Positions 20,532-29,038 of a stretch of DNA of 64,000 nt are shown in pieces. How positions within the stretch are numbered: the first letter of the stretch is position 1; the number at the start of each line of letters is the position of its first letter. The DNA is taken from contig NZ_JAJOYR010000001.1 in the NCBI RefSeq assembly GCF_021202945.1, positions 1,426,001 through 1,490,000 on the forward strand, written 5' to 3'. A program made the position numbers and the translations under genes. The stretch comes from Stenotrophomonas sp. SY1 (GTDB lineage Bacteria; Pseudomonadota; Gammaproteobacteria; Xanthomonadales; Xanthomonadaceae). The notes under the pieces are model-generated. The model was not told where the DNA came from and made no database searches. It saw only the letters and a list, made by a program, of their open reading frames with translations.

Positions 20532-21335
20532 TCAGGGAATCTGCCGAGGGAAATGCAGCTCGCCGCGCGCGCTGTTCATGCGGAATGGGAGCGAGGTCAA
20601 TGCCAACCCGGTGTTGGCCTGCACCGCGAAGTGTAGATGTGGGCCGTTGCTGCGGCCGGTGTTGCCGGAGGCGGCCAGCAACTGGCCGGCTTCGACCCGC
20701 TGCCCGGGGCGTACCCGCAGCCCGCCCGACTGCAGGTGCGCGTACAGGCCCATGCTGCCGTCGCTGTGCAGGACCCGGATCAGGCAACCCTGTTCAGGCG
20801 AATCCTCGATCACCTGCATCACCCGCCCGGCGCGGGCGGCAAGGACCGGCGTGCCTTCGGCCAGCGGGAAGTCCACGGCGTGCCGGTTCTGCGCGTCGGT
20901 GTGGCTGAAACGCCCCTCGAAGGCCTGGCTGACGCGGATGTGATCGCCTTGGAAAGGTAGTTGGTAAAGCGTGTCGTCCGGTCGTGCGGCTGGGTCACCG
21001 GGGACGGCGTCCAACAGCAGGCGTGCGCTGGCGCCAGCAGCGGGTAGCCAGGCCAGGGTGCGCTCCTCTCCGCCGGCCAGCAGTTGCGTGGCCTGTGGTG
21101 TGTCCAGACCGCGCAGCTGTACCTGCACCGGCCCGGCGAGCAGATTGCGGACGATGACCGCATGGCCGCCTTCGCGGGCTTGCAGGCGCAGGCTGGCGAA
21201 ATGGGTGACTGATGTGCTGGCCGGGAGGGCAGCGCTGCCATTCAAGTCCCAGCCCTGGCGCCAGCGTGCGCCGGGGCTCGCTGCGCAGGGGGCGGACAGC
21301 AGCAGGGACAGGAACAGCAGTGTGATCGGTCGCAC
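20532..21335 (-). CDS. M23 family (LytM-type) metallopeptidase
   Basis: A 267-residue exported peptidase. The signal peptide is at about 1-18 (ending SAPCAAS), with an N-terminal immunoglobulin-like region. The C-terminal M23 domain has HAVDF, YAHL and HLHF zinc/catalytic motifs, all intact, which suggests an active peptidoglycan endopeptidase. The start is GTG at 21335. Directly upstream, where a ribosome site should be, is a run of ten C residues on the coding strand (21340-21349). Confidence 0.87.
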   Translation of the reverse strand: MRPITLLFLSLLLSAPCAASPGARWRQGWDLNGSAALPASTSVTHFASLRLQAREGGHAVIVRNLLAGPVQVQLRGLDTPQATQLLAGGEERTLAWLPAAGASARLLLDAVPGDPAARPDDTLYQLPFQGDHIRVSQAFEGRFSHTDAQNRHAVDFPLAEGTPVLAARAGRVMQVIEDSPEQGCLIRVLHSDGSMGLYAHLQSGGLRVRPGQRVEAGQLLAASGNTGRSNGPHLHFAVQANTGLALTSLPFRMNSARGELHFPRQIP

Positions 21336-21339
21336 GGGC

Positions 21340-21349
21340 GGGGGGGGGG
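21340..21349. repeat. Homopolymer tract G10/C10
   Basis: Ten consecutive G on the plus strand, 5 to 14 bases upstream of the GTG start of the M23 peptidase gene. No Shine-Dalgarno sequence is present there. Confidence 0.9.
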
Positions 21350-21440
21350 CGTTTCGGGTTCGGGGGCTGATTGTGCCCGTTTGGTTGCCCCGGAAACCTA
21401 TTCATCGCTTCATGCGAATAAAGCGATTGACATGGCGTCG

Positions 21441-21462
21441 TGGCGCTGGCATCGTAGCGCCA
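21441..21462 (+). promoter_or_regulatory. Hairpin before the SAM riboswitch
   Basis: Seven-base perfect arms TGGCGCT/AGCGCCA with an 8-base loop, ending at the first base of aptamer helix P1. No T run follows, so it is not an obvious terminator. It may insulate the aptamer. Confidence 0.5.
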
Positions 21463-21577
21463 CCATCGAGACCGGCAGAGGGACAGGCCCTTTGAAGCCG
21501 GGGCAACCAGCGGACGCGCAAGCGGCTGCGTTTGGTGCCAAATCCTGCGGTGACCACTGTGTCCGCCGAAAGATGGT
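21462..21577 (+). ncRNA. SAM-I (S-box) riboswitch aptamer upstream of metX
   Basis: Matches the S-box consensus. P1 is ACCATC (21462-21467) with GATGGT (21572-21577). The P2/kink-turn block GGCAGAGGGACAGGCCC is followed by GAAGCCGGGGCAACC. The conserved GGTGCCAAATCCTGC follows P3, a P4 stem GCGG...CCGC comes next, and the closing CGAAAGATGG completes it. It binds S-adenosylmethionine and precedes the metX-metB-hom operon by 71 bases. S-box elements are rare in gammaproteobacteria but known in Xanthomonadaceae. Confidence 0.93.
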
Positions 21578-21653
21578 TCGATCCGTACCTTGCGTACGGC
21601 GAACACGGGCCCGCGAAGCTCGATGGCTGCTCCTAACCGGATATCGCCATGAG
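21577..21653 (+). promoter_or_regulatory. Riboswitch expression platform hiding the metX start codon
   Basis: CTCGATGG (21619-21626) is perfectly complementary to CCATCGAG (21463-21470), which contains the 5' strand of P1. The same segment, CTC-(G)-ATGGC (21619-21627), can instead pair with GCCAT-GAG (21646-21653), which covers the metX ATG at 21649-21651. The pairings exclude each other. With SAM, P1 forms and the start codon is hidden; without SAM, the start is free. A separate hairpin lies between (21577-21603, arms TTCG-CCGTAC/GTACGG-CGAA). No T-rich terminator is seen, so control is most likely translational. Confidence 0.7.
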
Positions 21654-22677
21654 TTTCGCCACTGCCATCGCTGATCAGGAATTCCCCGCCGCTTCCGTGG
21701 ACGCCGCTGAGCGTTCCATTCCCGCCGTGCGCGGTGAGGTTGAAGTGCGGCTGGCGATGCGCCACGCAGGACAGCGACAGCTGCGCCTGCGCTATGAGCT
21801 GGTTGGCCTGGCCGATGCACCGGTGGTGCTGGTGGCCGGCGGTATTTCCGCGCATCGGCATATCGCTTCGAATACGGGCTTTGGCGAGAAAGGCTGGGCC
21901 GAAGGGCTGGCTGGCCTTGGCCGCGCGCTGGATCCGAGCCGACGTCGCCTGCTGGGCGTGGATTTCATCGGTGCCGATGGTGACCTGGATGCGCCGATCG
22001 ATACCGCCGACCAGGCCGATGCCGTTGCCGCGTTGCTGGACGCGCTGAAGATCACGCAGCTGCATGGCTTTGTCGGCTACTCCTACGGCGCCTTGGTCGG
22101 CCAGCAGCTGGCGGTGCGCCATCCGCAGCGCCTGGCCAAGCTGATCGCGGTCAGCGGCGCACACCGCCCGCATCCTTACGCCTCGGCCTGGCGTGCGTTG
22201 CAGCGTCGCGCGGTGGCATTGGGCCAGCTGCAATGCGCCGAAACGCATGGGCTGGCACTGGCACGCCAGTTCGCGATGCTCAGCTACCGCACGCCGGAAG
22301 AATTCGGCGAGCGCTTCGATGCCGAGCCCGAAGTGGTCAATGGCCGCGTGCGCGTGGCCGCCGAGGATTATCTCGATGCGGCCGGTGCGCAGTACGTCGC
22401 CCGTACCCGCGTCAACGCTTACCTGCGGCTGTCCGAATCCATCGACCTGCACCGCGTCGATCCGGCCGCCATCAGCGTGCCGACGCTGGTGGTTGCGGTC
22501 GAAGGTGACCGCCTGGTGCCGCTGTCGGACCTGGTCACGCTGGTCGAAGGCCTGGGCCCGCGCGGCAGTCTGCGCGTGCTGCGCTCGCCTTACGGCCACG
22601 ACGCCTTCCTCAAAGAAACCGATCGCATCGACGCGATCCTCGCCAACGCCCTTCGCCTGCCTGGAGAAACCGCATGA
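21649..22677 (+). CDS. metX: Homoserine O-acyltransferase, MetX type (probably succinyl)
   Basis: A 342-residue alpha/beta-hydrolase-fold acyltransferase that activates homoserine for methionine synthesis. Nucleophile elbow GYSYGA has Ser at about 145. VEGDRLVPLSD and YGHDAF near the C terminus give the Asp and His. The N-terminal VAGGISAHRH is the oxyanion region. It differs from textbook MetX, whose elbow reads GGSMGG. The succinyl or acetyl donor cannot be read directly; succinyl is suggested by related Xanthomonadaceae enzymes. It is the first gene of the SAM-controlled operon and overlaps metB by four bases. Confidence 0.85.
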   Translation: MSFATAIADQEFPAASVDAAERSIPAVRGEVEVRLAMRHAGQRQLRLRYELVGLADAPVVLVAGGISAHRHIASNTGFGEKGWAEGLAGLGRALDPSRRRLLGVDFIGADGDLDAPIDTADQADAVAALLDALKITQLHGFVGYSYGALVGQQLAVRHPQRLAKLIAVSGAHRPHPYASAWRALQRRAVALGQLQCAETHGLALARQFAMLSYRTPEEFGERFDAEPEVVNGRVRVAAEDYLDAAGAQYVARTRVNAYLRLSESIDLHRVDPAAISVPTLVVAVEGDRLVPLSDLVTLVEGLGPRGSLRVLRSPYGHDAFLKETDRIDAILANALRLPGETA

Positions 22678-23915
22678 GCCTGTCCCACACTTCCGATGTG
22701 TCCTGTAGCCGTGCCACAGCAGCGGTGCGTGCCGGCATTGATCGCGATACCGCCTACGGCGCGGTGACTCCGCCGATCGTGCTGTCGTCCAACTTCAGCT
22801 TCGATGGTTTCGGCAACAAGCGTCAGTACGACTACACCCGCAGCGGCAATCCGACCCGCGACCTGCTGGGCGAGGCGCTGGCGGAGTTGGAAGGCGGCGC
22901 GGGCGGCGTGATCACCTCCACCGGAATGGGCGCGATCAACCTGGTGCTCAATGCACTGCTGCAGCCGGGCGACCGCCTGGTGGTGCCGCACGACGCGTAC
23001 GGCGGCAGCTGGCGCCTGTTCAACGCATTGGCGACCAAGGGTCACTTCGAGCTGATCACCGCCGACCTGACCGATCCGCGCTCGCTGGCCGATGCGCTGG
23101 CGCAGGGCCCGAAGCTGGTGCTGATCGAAACCCCGTCCAATCCGCTGCTGCGCATCACCGACCTGCGTTTCGTCATCGAAGCCGCGCACAAGGCCGGCGC
23201 CAAGGTGGTGGTGGACAACACTTTCCTGTCGCCGGCGTTGCAGACCCCGATCGCCTTCGGTGCCGATCTGGTGCTGCATTCGACCACCAAGTACGTCAAC
23301 GGCCACAGCGACGTGGTCGGCGGTGCAGTCATCGCGGCCGATGCCGAGGTGCACCAGCAACTGGTGTGGTGGGCCAACGCACTGGGCCTGACCGGTTCGC
23401 CGTTCGACGCATTCCTGACCCTGCGCGGCCTACGCACGCTGGATGCACGCCTGCGCGCGCACCAGGAGAACACCCAGGCACTGGTCGAACTGCTGGCCGG
23501 CAGCGAACTGGTCACCAACGTCTACTACCCCGGTCTGGCATCGCATCCGGGCCATGCGGTGGCCGCGCGCCAGCAGAAGGGTTTCGGCGCGATGCTGTCC
23601 TTCGAGCTGGTGCAGAGCGAAGGCGAGGACGCGCATGCGGTGGTGCGTGCGTTCCTGGATGGCCTGCGTTACTTCACCCTGGCCGAATCGCTCGGTGGCG
23701 TGGAAAGCCTGGTGGCGCACCCGGCAACCATGACCCACGCGGCGATGACGCCGGAAGCACGCGCCAAGGCCGGCATCAGCGATGGCCTGCTGCGTCTGTC
23801 GGTGGGTATCGAATCCAGCGACGACCTGCTGGCTGACCTGCAGGCCGGTCTGGCGCGGGCTGCCGAAGTGGTCGCGCAGGAAGCCGGCAAACGCAAACAG
23901 CTGGTGGATGCATGA
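22674..23915 (+). CDS. metB: Cystathionine gamma-synthase / O-succinylhomoserine lyase family
   Basis: A 413-residue PLP enzyme of the Cys/Met metabolism family. It has YDYTRSGNPTRD, TGMGAINLVLNALL, DNTFLSPALQTP and the PLP-lysine motif HSTTKYVNGHSD (Lys about 206). It condenses the activated homoserine made by MetX with cysteine to cystathionine. Its ATG overlaps the metX stop (ATGA), and its own stop overlaps hom in the same way. A direct sulfhydrylase activity cannot be excluded from sequence. Confidence 0.93.
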   Translation: MSLSHTSDVSCSRATAAVRAGIDRDTAYGAVTPPIVLSSNFSFDGFGNKRQYDYTRSGNPTRDLLGEALAELEGGAGGVITSTGMGAINLVLNALLQPGDRLVVPHDAYGGSWRLFNALATKGHFELITADLTDPRSLADALAQGPKLVLIETPSNPLLRITDLRFVIEAAHKAGAKVVVDNTFLSPALQTPIAFGADLVLHSTTKYVNGHSDVVGGAVIAADAEVHQQLVWWANALGLTGSPFDAFLTLRGLRTLDARLRAHQENTQALVELLAGSELVTNVYYPGLASHPGHAVAARQQKGFGAMLSFELVQSEGEDAHAVVRAFLDGLRYFTLAESLGGVESLVAHPATMTHAAMTPEARAKAGISDGLLRLSVGIESSDDLLADLQAGLARAAEVVAQEAGKRKQLVDA

Positions 23916-24979
23916 GCGCACAGCTGCGTCCGCAGGAAGTGCCGCAGGCCCGGTTGGTATTGCTGGGCACCGGCACGGTCGGTTCGGCGTTTGTCAGCCG
24001 CTACCAGGCCCTGCAGCAGCGGCAGCTGGCGCTGCCGTCGCTGCACGTGGTGGCAAATTCGCGCATCGCATTGGCCTGCGGTGACGCACCGGATGCGGTG
24101 CTGTCGCAGGCGCGCAACGCACAGCGCAGCGCCGGCGAGCCGGTGCACCGCCAGGAAGTGGGGCGCTTGAGCGCCGGCGACATCGTGGTCGATGCCACCG
24201 CCAGCGAGGAGGTGGCCGCCGATCACGCGCACTGGCTGGGGCTGGGGATTCATGTGGTCACCGCCAACAAGCTCGGCAACGGCACCGCCTTGTCGCGTGC
24301 GCGCGGCATCGGTGATGCGTCGGCTTCAGGCAATGCGCGCTATGGCGATGCGGCCACCGTGGGTGCTGGCCTGCCGTTGTTGCGCAGCATCCGTGCGCTG
24401 GTGGCCGGTGGCGACCATGTGCATGCCATCGAAGGCGTGCTGTCCGGTTCGCTGGCGTGGTTGTTTGATCGTTTCGATGGCAGCACGCCGTTCTCTGCCT
24501 GCGTGCGCGAAGCGGCTGCGGCCGGTTACACCGAACCGGACCCGCGCATTGATCTGTCCGGTGAGGACGTGCGCCGCAAGCTGCTGATTCTGGCGCGTGC
24601 CGCCGGCGTGGCGCTGGAGGCCGACCAGGTGAAGGTGGAATCGCTGGTGCCGGCCCAGCTGGCTGCATTGCCGGCGGACAAGGTGGACGCGGCGTTGGAA
24701 CTGCTGGATGCGCCGTTGCAGGAGCAGCTGCGCGTGGCGCGCGAACAGGGATTGAAGCTGTGCTTCGTTGGCCGCCTTGATGCGCACGGCGCCAGCGTCG
24801 GGCTGCGTGCCTTGCCTGCCAACCATCCGCTGGCCGGTGGCAGCGGTACCGACAACCGCGTGGCGATCCACAGCGATCGCTACAACGCGCAACCCTTGTT
24901 GATCCAGGGGCCGGGTGCCGGTGCGGAAGTCACTGCCGCCGCACTGCTGGACGACGTGCTGGGGATTGTTCGCAGCTGA
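23912..24979 (+). CDS. hom: Homoserine dehydrogenase (monofunctional, no ACT domain)
   Basis: A 355-residue NAD(P)-dependent enzyme making homoserine from aspartate semialdehyde. The Rossmann motif LLGTGTVGSAF is at about 14-24, VVTANKLGNGTALS contains the conserved Lys region, and GVLSGSLAWLF and GYTEPDPRIDLSGEDVRRK form the catalytic block. There is no aspartokinase or ACT domain, so feedback inhibition at the protein level is not expected; the SAM riboswitch upstream may replace it. Third gene of metX-metB-hom. Confidence 0.94.
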   Translation: MSAQLRPQEVPQARLVLLGTGTVGSAFVSRYQALQQRQLALPSLHVVANSRIALACGDAPDAVLSQARNAQRSAGEPVHRQEVGRLSAGDIVVDATASEEVAADHAHWLGLGIHVVTANKLGNGTALSRARGIGDASASGNARYGDAATVGAGLPLLRSIRALVAGGDHVHAIEGVLSGSLAWLFDRFDGSTPFSACVREAAAAGYTEPDPRIDLSGEDVRRKLLILARAAGVALEADQVKVESLVPAQLAALPADKVDAALELLDAPLQEQLRVAREQGLKLCFVGRLDAHGASVGLRALPANHPLAGGSGTDNRVAIHSDRYNAQPLLIQGPGAGAEVTAAALLDDVLGIVRS

Positions 24980-24992
24980 AGCGGGATGCGCT

Positions 24993-25106
24993 GTGGGAGT
25001 GGCTTCAGCCGCGAAGCCACTGCTGGTCCCGGGGCGTACCGTCGGCAGTTGCAGCTGTTCCGGCGGGCGGGGCCTTCATCAGCTTCGCGGCTGAAGCCGC
25101 TCCTGC
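24993..25106. repeat. REP pair, GTAGGAGCGGCTTCAGCC class
   Basis: A forward unit (24993-25018) and an inverted unit (25082-25106) sharing the core GCTTCAGCCGCGAAGC, about 63 bases apart. It follows hom and could form one large hairpin at the 3' end of the message. I see no gene in 24980-25321, which otherwise holds another half unit. Confidence 0.85.
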
Positions 25107-25272
25107 GGAGCTGCGCATGGCTTGGCTGGGCATAGTTCGGCAGGCACCGCGTGGGTCGATTGCCGGTGGGCCGGGATTTCATTCGCGGCTGCGGTGTCTG
25201 ATCGTGCCGTGTGGGTGTCTGTTTTCGTAGCGGGCCGGTAATCTGCGCGGGCGACGTCGTAATCGATTCGAT

Positions 25273-25304
25273 GCCGCGAGTTTCGCGGCGGATGCCGCTC
25301 CTAC
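25273..25304. repeat. Single REP unit before the EamA/RarD gene
   Basis: An inverted unit of the same class (GCCGCGAGTTTCGCGGC...GCCGCTCCTAC), ending 18 bases before the GTG start of the permease gene. Its presence argues against the upstream ATGs at 25271 and 25289 as starts. Confidence 0.75.
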
Positions 25305-25321
25305 CGTCATCGGGTGAATGC

Positions 25322-26209
25322 GTGTCCAAGGGTGTACTGGTTTCGTTGGCCGCTTCGTTGTTGTTCGGCCTGATGTATTACGGCACGCCCTGGCTGGCGC
25401 CCTTGCAGGGCGGGGACATCTTCGGCTGGCGTGTGCTGTTCGCCGTGCCGCTGGTGGCACTGATGCTGCACGTCAGCGGCGAACCCCGTCTGATCCTGGA
25501 CACCGCGCAGCGTTTTCGCCGTGACCGACGACTCTGGTTGGCGGTGCCGGCATGCGCGGCGATGGTCGGCGTGCAGTTGTGGCTGTTCCTGTGGGCGCCG
25601 CTGCACGGGCGCGCGCTGCAGGTGTCGATGGGCTATTTCCTGCTGCCGCTGACGATGGTGATCGTTGGGCGGATCTTCTTCGGTGAACGCCTTTCTTCCT
25701 TGCAGAAGTTGGCGGTGGTCAGCGCAGCGCTCGGCGTGGGCTGGGCATTGCTGCGCAATCACGGCCTGTCGTGGGAGATGCTGCTGGTCGCGCTGGGTTA
25801 TCCGGCCTACTTCCTGGTGCGACGCCACCTGGGCATCGCGCATCTGGGTGGCTTCTGGCTCGAACTGGTGTTCCTGCTGCCGGTCGCCGTGTGGGCTGCC
25901 ATCGGCGATGGTCAGGTGCTGGCGCAGATGCTCGACAACAAGCCGGCGTTGTATGTGCTGATTCCGGCGCTGGGCGTGGTCAGTGCGGTGGCGCTGATGT
26001 GTTACATGCTGGCAGCGAAGATGCTGTCCTTCAGCCTGTTCGGCCTGCTGACCTACGTCGAACCGGTGCTGTTGATGCTGGCCGCGCTGCTGCTGGGCGA
26101 GAGCGTTGGTCACGGCCAGTGGCCGACCTACATCGCGATCTGGATCGCGGTGGGATTGCTGGCGCTGGAAGGCGTGTTGCGGTTGCGGTCAAAGCAGGGC
26201 CCGACATAG
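25322..26209 (+). CDS. EamA/RarD-type drug-metabolite permease
   Basis: Ten-helix permease (295 residues) of the RarD branch: VSLAASLLFGLMYYGTPWLAPL, WLFLWAPLHGRALQVSMGYFLLPL and FSLFGLLTYVEPVLL match the family, whose conserved YFLLPL and YVEP motifs are present. I chose the GTG at 25322, which has GGGTGA five bases upstream; longer starts would be inside a REP. The substrate is unknown. Related EcRarD is linked to chloramphenicol tolerance in name only. Confidence 0.85.
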   Translation: MSKGVLVSLAASLLFGLMYYGTPWLAPLQGGDIFGWRVLFAVPLVALMLHVSGEPRLILDTAQRFRRDRRLWLAVPACAAMVGVQLWLFLWAPLHGRALQVSMGYFLLPLTMVIVGRIFFGERLSSLQKLAVVSAALGVGWALLRNHGLSWEMLLVALGYPAYFLVRRHLGIAHLGGFWLELVFLLPVAVWAAIGDGQVLAQMLDNKPALYVLIPALGVVSAVALMCYMLAAKMLSFSLFGLLTYVEPVLLMLAALLLGESVGHGQWPTYIAIWIAVGLLALEGVLRLRSKQGPT

Positions 26210-26283
26210 CCGCGCTGGCCGGAACGAACTCCGCGTCTGCGCTCATCCCGGATCGTGGTTGATGCGGGAAGACCTGCGCCGGT

Positions 26284-27153
26284 TCAACGGCGCGTTGTCT
26301 TTTCGGCCAGATAACGCTGCACCTCGTCACGGCTCATGCGGGTCCCGTCGCGACCCACCACGCTGAAGTCGACGCCGCCTTCCCAGAGTTGCAGGGGCGT
26401 CAGGATAGCGATGTCTTCCGATGCGGTGCTTGATTGCAGTTCCAGCAGCTTCTGGCTGAAGCCGGCGCCGCGCAGCCAGGCGTCATAGCTGGCGTCGTAG
26501 TCGGTGGCGAACTGCATCTGGTAGTGGCACTCCTCGCGTTCGGGTGAGGGGCGTGCATCACATTGCGCGTTCCATGCATGCAGGCCGATCATCGCATCCG
26601 GCTCCATCTGTCGCTGCGCGCCGGCTGCCCACAACGCCACGCACATGCTTGCGCAATGGGATTGCACGCGGACGATGAGGTTGCGGCGGCGGATCATCCG
26701 CGCCGCGTCCAGTCCGGGGCCGCCGTAGCCGCCACCGCTGGTGATGTCGATGCGCTGCAGGGACGGACTGGCTTCCAGTGCCGCCTGCAGATCCTTGGCG
26801 AAGTTCCTGCCCACGTTGCCTGTGATGCGCAGCACCTGTCCCCGGGGATCGACCGACATGCGCGCATCGTCGATGGTGGCAAGCGTGGTGGATTTCTCGC
26901 CCTGCAGGACGACGGCACCGGACGGGGCGGCGCTGGCCGGCGAGTCCTGGCCAACCTCGGCGGGTGGGATTGCGGCCTCTTCGGAACCGGGTGTCTTCGA
27001 TGGCCGGTTGCCGATGAACCAGGCCAGCAGCAGCAACACGATCGCTGCAAGCACGACCTTGGTTACGCTGAGGCCACCGCTACGCGGAGCGGGACGTGCA
27101 GCGGTGACACGTCGAGCCGGTGATGGCGCACCGGGTTCCTGTTCGTTCTGCAT
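26284..27153 (-). CDS. Membrane-anchored ClpP/crotonase-fold periplasmic protein
   Basis: A 289-residue protein with one N-terminal anchor (about residues 30-45) and a ClpP-like domain exported outside. It has [18 protein letters not shown], then [14 protein letters not shown], where the Ser in ASM aligns with the ClpP nucleophile, and AMIGLHAW, where His aligns with the catalytic His. It is similar to the COG3904 predicted periplasmic proteins. The ATG at 27153 gives a short cytoplasmic tail. Activity and substrate are unproven. Confidence 0.72.
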   Translation of the reverse strand: MQNEQEPGAPSPARRVTAARPAPRSGGLSVTKVVLAAIVLLLLAWFIGNRPSKTPGSEEAAIPPAEVGQDSPASAAPSGAVVLQGEKSTTLATIDDARMSVDPRGQVLRITGNVGRNFAKDLQAALEASPSLQRIDITSGGGYGGPGLDAARMIRRRNLIVRVQSHCASMCVALWAAGAQRQMEPDAMIGLHAWNAQCDARPSPEREECHYQMQFATDYDASYDAWLRGAGFSQKLLELQSSTASEDIAILTPLQLWEGGVDFSVVGRDGTRMSRDEVQRYLAEKTTRR

Positions 27154-27252
27154 CCGTTGCCCCTGACGTCCCTTGTGTGGCGGGATTCTGGTATGCCGGC
27201 CGAGGGGATGCAATATGCGCTTGCGGCGCTGATCACACATGCCGCCGCGTGT

Positions 27253-27317
27253 GGTACCGAGCCATGCCCGGCAGGGGCTTGAGCGCGAACGCCAAGCGCA
27301 GCATGGCTGCGCTCTAC
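27253..27317. repeat. SMAG-type REP pair (one unit degenerate)
   Basis: A forward unit GGTACCGAGCCATGCCCGGC (27253-27272) and an inverted unit GCGCAGCATGGCTGCGCTCTAC (27296-27317), directly after the sdaA stop on its coding strand. May act as a transcript-end structure. Confidence 0.65.
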
Positions 27318-27324
27318 AGGGAGG

Positions 27325-28707
27325 TCAGCACTCGATGACGTTGACCGCCAGGCCGCCGCGGCTGGTTTCCTTGTACTTGTCCTGCATGTCGCGGCCGGTG
27401 TCGCGCATGGTCTTGATGACCTTGTCCAGCGAGACCTTGTGCTTGCCATCGCCGCGCATGGCCATGCGGCTGGCGTTGATCGCCTTGACCGCGCCCATCG
27501 CGTTGCGCTCGATGCACGGGATCTGCACCAGTCCGCCGATCGGGTCGCAGGTCAGCCCGAGGTTGTGCTCCATGCCGATCTCGGCGGCGTTCTCGATCTG
27601 GCCCGGGTTGCCGCCCAGCGCGGCCATCAGCCCGCCGGCCGCCATCGAGCAGGCCACGCCCACTTCGCCCTGGCAGCCGACCTCGGCGCCGGAGATGGAG
27701 GCGTTTTCCTTGTAGAGGATGCCGATCGCCGCGGCGGTGAGCAGGAAGTCGAACACGCCCTGCTCGGTGCTGCCGGGGCAGAAGCGGTCGTAGTAATGCA
27801 GCACCGAGGGGATGATGCCGGCCGCGCCGTTGGTGGGCGCGGTGACCACGCGGCCGCCGGCGGCGTTTTCCTCGTTGACCGCCAGCGCGTACAGGTTGAC
27901 CCAGTCCAGCGTGGTCAGCGGGTCGCGCATGGCCGCTTCCGGGCGCGCGGACAGCTCGCGGTACAGGGTGGGCGCGCGGCGGCTGACGTGCAGGCCGCCG
28001 GGCAGGGTGCCCTCGGAACGGATGCCGCGGGTCACGCAGGACTGCATGGCGTCCCAGATCTCGCGCAGGCCGGCGCGGATCTCGTCCTCGCTGCGCCAGC
28101 ACTTCTCGTTCTCGAACATCATCCGGGCGATGCTCAGGCCGCTGCGCGCGGCCTGGGCGAGCAGCTCGTCGCCGCTCTTGAACGGGTAGGGCACGGGCGT
28201 CTGGTCCGGCACGATGCGGTCATCGGCGGCATCGTCTTCGTTGACCACGAAACCGCCGCCCACCGAGTAGTAGTCACGGGTGGCGATGATCTGGTCGTCG
28301 GCGTCATAGGCGGTGAAACGCATGCCGTTGGTGTGGTACGGCAGCTTCTGGCGCTTGTTCATGGCCAGGTCGCGCTTCTCGTCGAAGGCGATTTCGCGCT
28401 GGCCCATCAGGTTGATGCGCTTGCTGCTGCGGATGCGCTCCAGCGCAGCCGGAATGATGTCCGGGTCGATCGCGTTCGGGCGGTGGCCTTCCAGGCCCAG
28501 CAGCACGGCCTTGTCGGTGCCGTGGCCCTTGCCGGTCAGCGCCAGCGAGCCAAATACCTCGGCACGGATGCGCACGGTGTCCTGCAGGCGGCCCGGATCG
28601 AGCAGCCAGTGGTGCACGAAGCGTTCGGCTGCGCGCATCGGGCCGACGGTGTGTGACGAACTCGGGCCGATGCCGATCTTGAACAGGTCGAACGTACTGA
28701 CGGACAT
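27325..28707 (-). CDS. sdaA: L-serine ammonia-lyase (iron-sulfur type)
   Basis: A 460-residue single-chain enzyme converting L-serine to pyruvate and ammonia. It opens with the conserved [20 protein letters not shown] and continues with the beta domain, then [18 protein letters not shown] and [18 protein letters not shown]. The cysteines at CVT, GCQGE and CDPIGG are those of the 4Fe-4S cluster. The ATG at 28707 matches the family start exactly. It lies alone, divergent from the glutaredoxin-like gene. Confidence 0.95.
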   Translation of the reverse strand: MSVSTFDLFKIGIGPSSSHTVGPMRAAERFVHHWLLDPGRLQDTVRIRAEVFGSLALTGKGHGTDKAVLLGLEGHRPNAIDPDIIPAALERIRSSKRINLMGQREIAFDEKRDLAMNKRQKLPYHTNGMRFTAYDADDQIIATRDYYSVGGGFVVNEDDAADDRIVPDQTPVPYPFKSGDELLAQAARSGLSIARMMFENEKCWRSEDEIRAGLREIWDAMQSCVTRGIRSEGTLPGGLHVSRRAPTLYRELSARPEAAMRDPLTTLDWVNLYALAVNEENAAGGRVVTAPTNGAAGIIPSVLHYYDRFCPGSTEQGVFDFLLTAAAIGILYKENASISGAEVGCQGEVGVACSMAAGGLMAALGGNPGQIENAAEIGMEHNLGLTCDPIGGLVQIPCIERNAMGAVKAINASRMAMRGDGKHKVSLDKVIKTMRDTGRDMQDKYKETSRGGLAVNVIEC

Positions 28708-28805
28708 GCGTGCTTCTGCGTACTGCGTGGAGAGGGCCGCTATTCTACGTGCTTGCCGTTGCCGGCCATGCCTGCAGCGCAGCATTCCTTACGATGGAGC
28801 AGAGG

Positions 28806-29033
28806 ATGACCGGATTGATCCTGTATCAGCGCGATGATTGCCACCTGTGCGACCTGGCGCTGGCGGTGCTGGCCGATGCCCGCGTGCCGGAGTTCGACAG
28901 CGTGTTCATCGACGAGGATGCCGCGCTGGAGGCCAGTTATGGCGAGCGTGTGCCGGTGTTGCGTGATGGCAGCGGGCGCGAACTGGACTGGCCGTTTGAC
29001 GCCGCAGCGCTGCAGCGCTGGCTGCAGCGCTGA
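28806..29033 (+). CDS. Glutaredoxin-like protein, DUF836
   Basis: A 75-residue thioredoxin-fold mini-protein with redox motif CHLC at 13-16 (LYQRDDCHLCDLAL), the cis-proline segment ERVPVLRD, and the C-terminal LDWPFDAAALQRWL typical of the DUF836 family. The ATG at 28806 has GGAG upstream (28794-28805 region). Role unproven; electron donor or thiol exchange is likely. Confidence 0.85.
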   Translation: MTGLILYQRDDCHLCDLALAVLADARVPEFDSVFIDEDAALEASYGERVPVLRDGSGRELDWPFDAAALQRWLQR

Positions 29034-29038
29034 CGCGG

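Noticed and set aside
25211-25321. Longer N terminus for the EamA/RarD permease
   Set aside because: It would be encoded by a REP unit and lacks hydrophobic character; the GTG at 25322 has a better ribosome site and begins at the first helix.
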